5,634 nt of DNA from JADYYB01 sp964402985 (GTDB lineage Bacteria; Pseudomonadota; Alphaproteobacteria; Rhizobiales; Kaistiaceae), in the NCBI GenBank assembly GCA_964402985.1, contig CAYOET010000120.1, positions 1-5,634 on the forward strand, read 5' to 3'. Position numbers and translations under genes: made by a program. Shown in pieces: positions 1 through 5,634 of this stretch (position 1 is its first letter; every line of letters begins with the position of its first letter). The notes below the pieces were generated by a model that ran no database searches, had not been told where the DNA came from, and saw only the letters and a list, made by a program, of their open reading frames with translations.

Positions 1-2258
<2,258 letters not shown>

Positions 2259-2324
2259 GAGACCACAATTGGCGGAGGCGGATGATGACGGCGGCAAGGC
2301 TCGACTCGCCCGCCCGGATTACTA

Positions 2325-2339
2325 GAACGAAAGATGAAC
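2325..2339 (-). promoter_or_regulatory. LexA (SOS) box of uvrA
   Basis: The plus strand reads GAAC, seven bases (GAAAGAT), GAAC; on the uvrA strand it is GTTCATCTTTCGTTC. This exactly matches the alphaproteobacterial LexA operator GTTC-N7-GTTC, a direct repeat unlike the E. coli CTG-N10-CAG palindrome. It lies 66 bases before the uvrA start codon and just downstream of a TTGACA element, so bound LexA would cover the -10/start region. LexA binding is inferred, but position, exact match and downstream gene agree. Confidence 0.88.
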
Positions 2340-2360
2340 GCCGCCGCCTGCTCCTGTCAA
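2332..2360 (-). promoter_or_regulatory. Probable uvrA promoter (-35 TTGACA)
   Basis: The reverse strand has a perfect TTGACA at 2360-2355. A 17-base spacer leads to TCATCT at 2337-2332, a poor -10 match that lies inside the SOS box. Alphaproteobacterial sigma-70 promoters often have a good -35 and a weak -10, so this is plausible. It predicts a leader of about 65 bases and direct LexA occlusion. The -35 is clear; the exact -10 is uncertain. Confidence 0.5.
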
Positions 2361-2383
2361 CCGCGGGACGTCGCTGTTCTGGC

Positions 2384-2412
2384 TTGGGACGGAGCCCGAA
2401 GGTAGGTATCCA
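2384..2412 (+). promoter_or_regulatory. Possible weak promoter for the glycosyltransferase-like gene
   Basis: TTGGGA at 2384-2389 is followed after 17 bases by TATCCA at 2407-2412, about 40 bases before the proposed ATG at 2453. Both hexamers are partial matches to sigma-70 consensus. It is the best plus-strand candidate in the divergent intergenic region, but such matches occur by chance. Confidence 0.25.
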
Positions 2413-2452
2413 CGGGCACCGACGCAACCGCCGCGACTCGAGGATTCGTCCC

Positions 2453-3481
2453 ATGGTCGTCAGCCTGATCCGCCGCTGGCTCGACCGGCCAAGCGTCGAC
2501 CCTGCGACGCTCCTTTGGTCGAAGGGCTATGCGCGGCACTGCGACGTGGCCGGGCCCGAGAGCTATTGGCTCGCGCCAACCGAGAGCGGCCAGGACGAGG
2601 GCTTCTTCCACACAAACTACCGCGATGCTCGGGGCGTGGTCTGGGTCCGCCTCGGCACCGTGGCCCGCGACGGGATGGCGTGCGACCTCGACCGCTTCGT
2701 CGCCTCGGCGCTGCCCACCGTCCGGGCGCCGTTCGCCCTCGTCACCACCGACGGTGACGCGACCGTGCCCCGCGACCTCCGGCCCGGCACCGTCGACGCG
2801 CTCCTTGCCTCGCCCTGGCTCGTCTCCTGGCACACCCAGAACCACGATGGGTACGCCCATCCAAAGCTGTTCCCCATCCCGATCGGTCTCGACCTCCACA
2901 CCGTCCGCGGGTCCGGCCATTCTCCCCGACAACTCGCGGCGACGCTCGACCGCATCAGGCGACGCCGCGCGCCGCTCGAACGCCAGCCGCTTCGGGTCTT
3001 CACCGCCCTCAACAAGTCGCAGTACACGCCCGAACGCCGCCAGGCGGTAGCCGCCTTGCGGGGATGCCCGCATGTCGACTTCCTGCGAAAGCGCGTCTCG
3101 CAGGCCGGTATCTGGCGGCGCTATGCCCGCTACCCCTTCGCCCTCAGCGCGCCGGGAAACGGCCTCGACTGCCACCGCACGTGGGAACTCCTCTATCTAG
3201 GCTCGATCGTCATCACCACGAGCACCTCCCTCGACCCGCTGTTCCAGGGGCTGCCGGTCGTCATCGTCGACGACTGGCGCGAGGCGCGCGACCCGGCGCG
3301 CCTTCGCGCCTGGCGCGAGCGCTTCGCGCCCCTGACCGCGCAAGAGACGCTCTGGAAAAGGCTCAACCCCAGCTTCTACGCGGATGCCGTTCGGGGCACG
3401 CTCGAAGCAGGGAGAACCGGAATCGGGTCACGGAGCCGCCCGCAGGTGGGCTTGGCGGGGCCGGCGCGAGGCCCCACGTAA
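2453..3481 (+). CDS. Exostosin/RXYLT1-like glycosyltransferase-family protein
   Basis: A 342-residue protein, probably a cytoplasmic sugar transferase acting on a surface glycan or glycolipid; donor and acceptor cannot be read. The C-terminal half carries FALSAPGNGLDCHRTWE (229-245), then LYLGSIVI and VVIVDDW (269-275). This block is typical of exostosin (GT47)-like and RXYLT1/TMEM5-like domains, where the conserved Arg/Glu region is linked to the nucleotide-sugar site. The N-terminal half has LVTTDGD (96-102) and HPKLFPIPIGLD (136-147), as in uncharacterised proteins of this type. No signal peptide or membrane segment is evident. The frame stays open upstream to 2282, but that would overrun the uvrA SOS box and promoter. 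The ATG at 2453 has GAGGA at 2440-2444 with 8-base spacing and begins the family-like sequence. It diverges from uvrA and lies 80 bases before drrA. The final ~20 residues are Gly/Arg/Pro-rich and look unstructured. Family assignment is fairly firm; enzymatic activity is inferred. Confidence 0.75.
   Translation: MVVSLIRRWLDRPSVDPATLLWSKGYARHCDVAGPESYWLAPTESGQDEGFFHTNYRDARGVVWVRLGTVARDGMACDLDRFVASALPTVRAPFALVTTDGDATVPRDLRPGTVDALLASPWLVSWHTQNHDGYAHPKLFPIPIGLDLHTVRGSGHSPRQLAATLDRIRRRRAPLERQPLRVFTALNKSQYTPERRQAVAALRGCPHVDFLRKRVSQAGIWRRYARYPFALSAPGNGLDCHRTWELLYLGSIVITTSTSLDPLFQGLPVVIVDDWREARDPARLRAWRERFAPLTAQETLWKRLNPSFYADAVRGTLEAGRTGIGSRSRPQVGLAGPARGPT
3457..3475 (+). terminator. GC hairpin at the end of the glycosyltransferase-like gene
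   Basis: GGGGCC (3457-3462) pairs perfectly with GGCCCC (3470-3475) across a 7-base loop, ending four bases before the TAA stop. No T-run follows, so it is at best a weak or Rho-assisted stop, and in DNA this GC-rich it may be chance. Confidence 0.2.
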
Positions 3482-3493
3482 GGGCGAGCTTGC

Positions 3494-3525
3494 GTCGGGT
3501 TGCCCGAAATGTCAGGCAATCCGGC
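3494..3525. promoter_or_regulatory. Imperfect dyad upstream of drrA (operator or hairpin)
   Basis: CGGGTTGCC (3496-3504) faces GGCAATCCG (3515-3523) across 10 bases; eight of nine positions are complementary and the ninth would be a G-U pair in RNA. The pairing extends outward to 3494/3525 with one more wobble. It lies in the 80-base gap before drrA, 36 bases from the start codon. It could be an operator for a regulator encoded elsewhere (drrAB-type pairs are often under TetR-family control) or a transcript hairpin between the two genes. No T-run follows it. Confidence 0.35.
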
Positions 3526-3561
3526 TCCGTCCGAACCAACCGCGACAAGTCGAGGACTACG

Positions 3562-4536
3562 ATGGACGCCAGCAACTTCCTCGCCGTCGAGGCCACCGGC
3601 CTCGTCAAGCGTTTCGGGAAGACCGTCGCGGTTGACGGCATCGATCTCGCGGTGCCGCGCGGGATGATCTTCGCCATCCTGGGGCCGAACGGCGCTGGCA
3701 AGACGACCCTCATGCGCATGCTCGCGACGCTGACCGCTCCGGACGAGGGACGGGCGACGGTGATGGGCCACGACCTTCGCACCGCGCCGCAGGACGTGCG
3801 CGCCTCGATCGCCATGACCGGCCAGTTCGCCTCGCTCGACGACGACCTCACCGGGCGGGAGAACCTCATCCTCCTCGCCCGTCTGTGGGGCTTTCGCGGC
3901 GGCGAGGCGAAGGCGAGGGCGGACGACCTCCTGGAGCGCTTCGATCTCGCCGAGGCGGCTGGCCGGCAGGTGAAGGCGTATTCCGGCGGCATGCGCCGCC
4001 GCCTCGACATCGCCGCCTCGCTCGTCGTCACGCCGGGCGTCCTCTTCCTCGACGAGCCGACGACCGGGCTCGACCCCAGCGCGCGGCAGGGCGTGTGGCG
4101 GATGATCCGCAGCCTCGCCGCGCACGGGGCGACGATCCTCCTCACCACGCAATATCTCGAGGAGGCCGACCAGCTCGCCGAACGTATCGCGGTCATCGAC
4201 AAGGGCAAGAAGATCGCCGAGGGGACCAGCCGCGAGCTCAAGGCGGCGACCGGCTCGGGCTTCCTGCATGTGGCGCTCACCGATCCGGGCCGGCTGGAGG
4301 AGGCGGCGGCGCTCCTTCAGGCGCGCCTCGACGGCGTCGTTCAGCGCAACGCCGACACCGCCCAGCTCTCGGCCATGGCCAAGACGCCGCAGGCCGCGAC
4401 GGACGCGATCGCGGCTCTCCTCGGCGCCGGGATGTCGGTCGCGGACTTCTCGATGGGATCGCCCAGCCTCGAGGAGGTGTTCTTCGCCCTCACCAGCGAG
4501 GGCTCGCGCCGCGACCGCCAGGTGGAGGCCAATTAG
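3562..4536 (+). CDS. drrA: DrrA-family ABC transporter ATP-binding protein
   Basis: A 324-residue nucleotide-binding subunit of an ABC-2-type exporter, close to the usual ~330-residue length of DrrA (daunorubicin/doxorubicin resistance). In order: Walker A GPNGAGKTT (41-49, K47), Q-loop Q88 in MTGQFASLDDDLTGREN, signature YSGGM (140-144), Walker B VLFLDE (160-165), D-loop GLD (169-171), and the switch region LLTTQYLEEADQ, where Q197 replaces the usual His, as is common in DrrA-type proteins. The C-terminal extension (about 225-324) ends in the family-like stretch SMGSPSLEEVFFALT. GAGGA at 3552-3556, five bases before the ATG, supports this start over the longer open frame from 3064, which overlaps the upstream gene. 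The permease gene starts on the base after its stop. It should sit at the inner membrane bound to that permease. Family certain; substrate unknown, and the drug-resistance name should not be taken as proof of drug export. Confidence 0.93.
   Translation: MDASNFLAVEATGLVKRFGKTVAVDGIDLAVPRGMIFAILGPNGAGKTTLMRMLATLTAPDEGRATVMGHDLRTAPQDVRASIAMTGQFASLDDDLTGRENLILLARLWGFRGGEAKARADDLLERFDLAEAAGRQVKAYSGGMRRRLDIAASLVVTPGVLFLDEPTTGLDPSARQGVWRMIRSLAAHGATILLTTQYLEEADQLAERIAVIDKGKKIAEGTSRELKAATGSGFLHVALTDPGRLEEAAALLQARLDGVVQRNADTAQLSAMAKTPQAATDAIAALLGAGMSVADFSMGSPSLEEVFFALTSEGSRRDRQVEAN
4521..4528 (+). promoter_or_regulatory. Strong ribosome binding site for drrB inside the drrA 3' end
   Basis: GGTGGAGG lies within the last codons of drrA, eight bases before the drrB ATG at 4537. 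With zero bases between the drrA stop (TAG) and the drrB start, this arrangement indicates coupled translation of the two subunits. Confidence 0.7.
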
Positions 4537-5352
4537 ATGAACGACGTCAGCGTCACGATCGCCGAGGCGCCGCTCCGCGCGGTGGAGCGGCCGCGGGCGG
4601 CCTCGCCGTTCTCGAACGCGCTCGCCTTCGGGTGGCGCGCGGTCCTCAAGTTCAAGCACGTGCCCGAGCAGCTGTTCGATCTGGTGATGACGCCGATCAT
4701 GTTCACGCTGCTCTTCACGTTCGTGTTCGGCGGCGCGCTGGCCGGGTCGCCGAGCGAGTATCTGCAGGTCTTCCTGCCCGGCATCCTCGTCCAGACGGTG
4801 GTGTTCAACTCGGTCTATTCCGGAATGGGACTGTCCGCCGACCTGCAGAAGGGTCTCTTCGACCGCTTCCGCTCGCTGCCGATCTGGTCGCTCGCGCCTT
4901 TCGCCGGGCTGATGGTCGGCGACGTCATCCGCCACCTCATCGCCGCGACCATCATCCTGACCATCGGCCTCCTCCTCGGCTATCGGCCGGGGGCGGGCGT
5001 CTTCGGCGTGATCGGCGCTTTCGCGCTCCTCGTCGCGATCGGTTTCGGATTCGGGTGGATCTTCATGGTGCTGGGGCTTCTCGTGCGCACCCCGACCACG
5101 GTGATGACCTTCGGCTTCACCTTCGTCTTCCCGCTGGTCTTCGCCTCCAACATCATGGTCGATCCGGCGACCATGCCGGGTTGGTTGCGCGCTTTCGTCG
5201 AGGTCAATCCGGTCTCGGCAATGACCACGGCGCTGCGCGGCCTGATGGGGGGAGGGGTGACTTTCGGGGAGATCGGGATGGCCCTCCTCGCGCCCGTGCT
5301 GCTGACGATCCTCCTCGCGCCGGTGGTGCTTCTTCTCTACCGCCGCCGCTAG
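4537..5352 (+). CDS. drrB: DrrB-family ABC-2 type transporter permease
   Basis: A 271-residue inner-membrane permease that would form the export channel with the preceding ATPase. The N-terminal ~45 residues are cytoplasmic-looking and charged. About six hydrophobic segments follow, by eye: 47-69, 78-99, 131-149, 153-183, 188-208 and 246-268. Between the second and third is DLQKGLFDRFRSLPI (102-116), the conserved cytoplasmic loop typical of DrrB/ABC-2 permeases and a likely contact with the ATPase. Toward the C-terminus, FPLVFASNIMV and the NPVSAMTTALRGLM block (224-237) are characteristic of this family, and the protein ends YRRR. The start is fixed by the GGTGGAGG site and by abutting the drrA stop. 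No accessory third subunit or substrate-specific gene follows. Family is clear; the cargo (drug, lipid or glycolipid) is not determinable. Confidence 0.92.
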   Translation: MNDVSVTIAEAPLRAVERPRAASPFSNALAFGWRAVLKFKHVPEQLFDLVMTPIMFTLLFTFVFGGALAGSPSEYLQVFLPGILVQTVVFNSVYSGMGLSADLQKGLFDRFRSLPIWSLAPFAGLMVGDVIRHLIAATIILTIGLLLGYRPGAGVFGVIGAFALLVAIGFGFGWIFMVLGLLVRTPTTVMTFGFTFVFPLVFASNIMVDPATMPGWLRAFVEVNPVSAMTTALRGLMGGGVTFGEIGMALLAPVLLTILLAPVVLLLYRRR

Positions 5353-5356
5353 GACT

Positions 5357-5376
5357 GGGCGGCCAAGCGGCCGCTC
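5357..5376 (+). terminator. Hairpin after drrB, possible terminator
   Basis: GCGGCC (5359-5364) pairs with GGCCGC (5369-5374) around a 4-base AAGC loop. The stem can extend by a G-T wobble and a G-C pair, and begins five bases after the drrB stop. There is no T-run directly after, so it is not a classical intrinsic terminator. Its position between drrB and the ssb promoter region makes a transcription boundary plausible. Confidence 0.4.
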
Positions 5377-5390
5377 GTGTCGGATACGGC

Positions 5391-5425
5391 TTGTGTTTGG
5401 GTCAGGGCCGCGATAGGAACATACA
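5391..5425 (+). promoter_or_regulatory. Probable ssb promoter region
   Basis: Two partial sigma-70 registers are visible: TTGTGT (5391-5396) with TAGGAA (5414-5419), 17-base spacing, and TTGGGT (5397-5402) with CATACA (5420-5425), also 17 bases. In both, the -10 touches or lies inside the SOS box, as expected for a LexA-repressed promoter. Which register is used cannot be decided by eye. It would leave a leader of about 100 bases before ssb. Confidence 0.35.
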
Positions 5426-5431
5426 GGGAAC
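5417..5431 (+). promoter_or_regulatory. LexA (SOS) box upstream of ssb
   Basis: GAAC, seven bases (ATACAGG), GAAC: an exact second instance of the alphaproteobacterial LexA direct repeat, 100 bases before the ssb start. A further lone GAAC at 5445-5448 is not in N7 register and probably is not part of the operator. It implies induction of ssb on DNA damage, as in other bacteria where ssb has an SOS-responsive promoter. Confidence 0.85.
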
Positions 5432-5531
5432 ATAACTTTCTCGGGAACGGGACTGTGGGCAGCTTCTGGCGGGGCGCGACGGGCGGGCGCCGAGCGGCTA
5501 GGTTGCGCCAAAGAAGGGCAAGGAGCGGATC

Positions 5532-5634
5532 ATGTCCGGCAGCGTCAACAAGGTCATCCTCATCGGCAATCTGGGCAAGGACCCGGAGGTGCGCAAACTC
5601 AATTCGGGCGGCTCGGTGGTCAACCTCCGCGTGG
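5532..5634 (+). CDS. ssb: Single-stranded DNA-binding protein Ssb (5' end only)
   Basis: Ssb coats single-stranded DNA as a tetramer during replication, recombination and repair. The first 34 codons are present; residues VNKVILIGNLGKDPEVR match the beginning of the OB-fold of bacterial Ssb (E. coli VNKVILVGNLGQDPEVR), followed by GGSVVNLRV, the second strand region. The ATG at 5532 has AAGGAG at 5520-5525 with six-base spacing. The remaining OB-fold and the acidic C-terminal tail lie beyond the right edge. It points away from uvrA, in the orientation classic for this pair, and is preceded by an SOS box. Confidence 0.97.
   Translation, partial: MSGSVNKVILIGNLGKDPEVRKLNSGGSVVNLRV

Noticed and set aside
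2282..2452. 57-residue N-terminal extension of the glycosyltransferase-like protein
   Set aside because: The extension is Arg-rich and featureless, would span the uvrA SOS box and promoter, and lacks a good ribosome site; the ATG at 2453 has GAGGA at correct spacing.
3533..3547. Possible SOS box upstream of drrA (GAAC-N7-GACA)
   Set aside because: Only one intact half-site; the second matches at two of four positions, so LexA control of drrAB is not supported.
3064..3561. Upstream extension of the drrA frame over the glycosyltransferase-like gene
   Set aside because: The translation is Arg/Pro/Ala-rich shadow sequence; homology to DrrA begins just after the ATG at 3562, which has its own ribosome site.
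3885..5435. 516-codon plus-strand frame overlapping drrA and drrB
   Set aside because: An out-of-frame Arg/Gly/Pro-rich shadow of the two transporter genes, without motifs.
5445..5448. Third GAAC near ssb as part of a double LexA site
   Set aside because: It is 13 bases from the preceding GAAC, not 7, so it does not form a second operator.
3376..5511. 711-codon open frame on the minus strand opposite drrAB
   Set aside because: Its Arg/Glu/His-rich translation is typical of antisense shadow frames, while the plus strand encodes clear DrrA and DrrB with good ribosome binding sites.

Overview
The window looks like chromosomal DNA from a high-GC alphaproteobacterium, most likely of the Hyphomicrobiales/Rhizobiales type. 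The evidence is strong G+C bias at third codon positions, alphaproteobacterial-style UvrA and Ssb sequences, and two exact copies of the direct repeat GAAC-N7-GAAC, the LexA (SOS) operator form of Alphaproteobacteria. Genus cannot be read from the sequence.

Layout: (1) Bases 1-2258, minus strand: uvrA, the damage-recognition ATPase of nucleotide excision repair. Its start is inside the window and its last quarter runs off the left edge. (2) Bases 2259-2452: intergenic region holding an SOS box (2325-2339) with a TTGACA-type -35 element for uvrA, and the leader of the divergent gene. (3) Bases 2453-3481, plus strand: a protein with the C-terminal signature of exostosin (GT47)/RXYLT1-like glycosyltransferases. 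(4) Bases 3482-3561: 80-base gap with an imperfect 28-32 bp dyad. (5) Bases 3562-4536 and 4537-5352, plus strand: an abutting pair encoding a DrrA-type ABC ATPase and a DrrB-type ABC-2 permease. (6) Bases 5353-5531: a hairpin after drrB, a second SOS box (5417-5431) and the ssb leader. (7) Bases 5532-5634, plus strand: the first 34 codons of ssb.

The ends are DNA-damage-response genes; the middle is an apparently unrelated envelope/export cassette. uvrA and ssb are divergent neighbours in many Proteobacteria, in E. coli with SOS control of the shared region. Here they still diverge, but three plus-strand genes lie between them and each repair gene has its own LexA box. The simplest reading is that the cassette sits between two formerly adjacent divergent genes, and both are still SOS-controlled. 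The cassette has no SOS box of its own; its substrate and regulator cannot be determined from this window.
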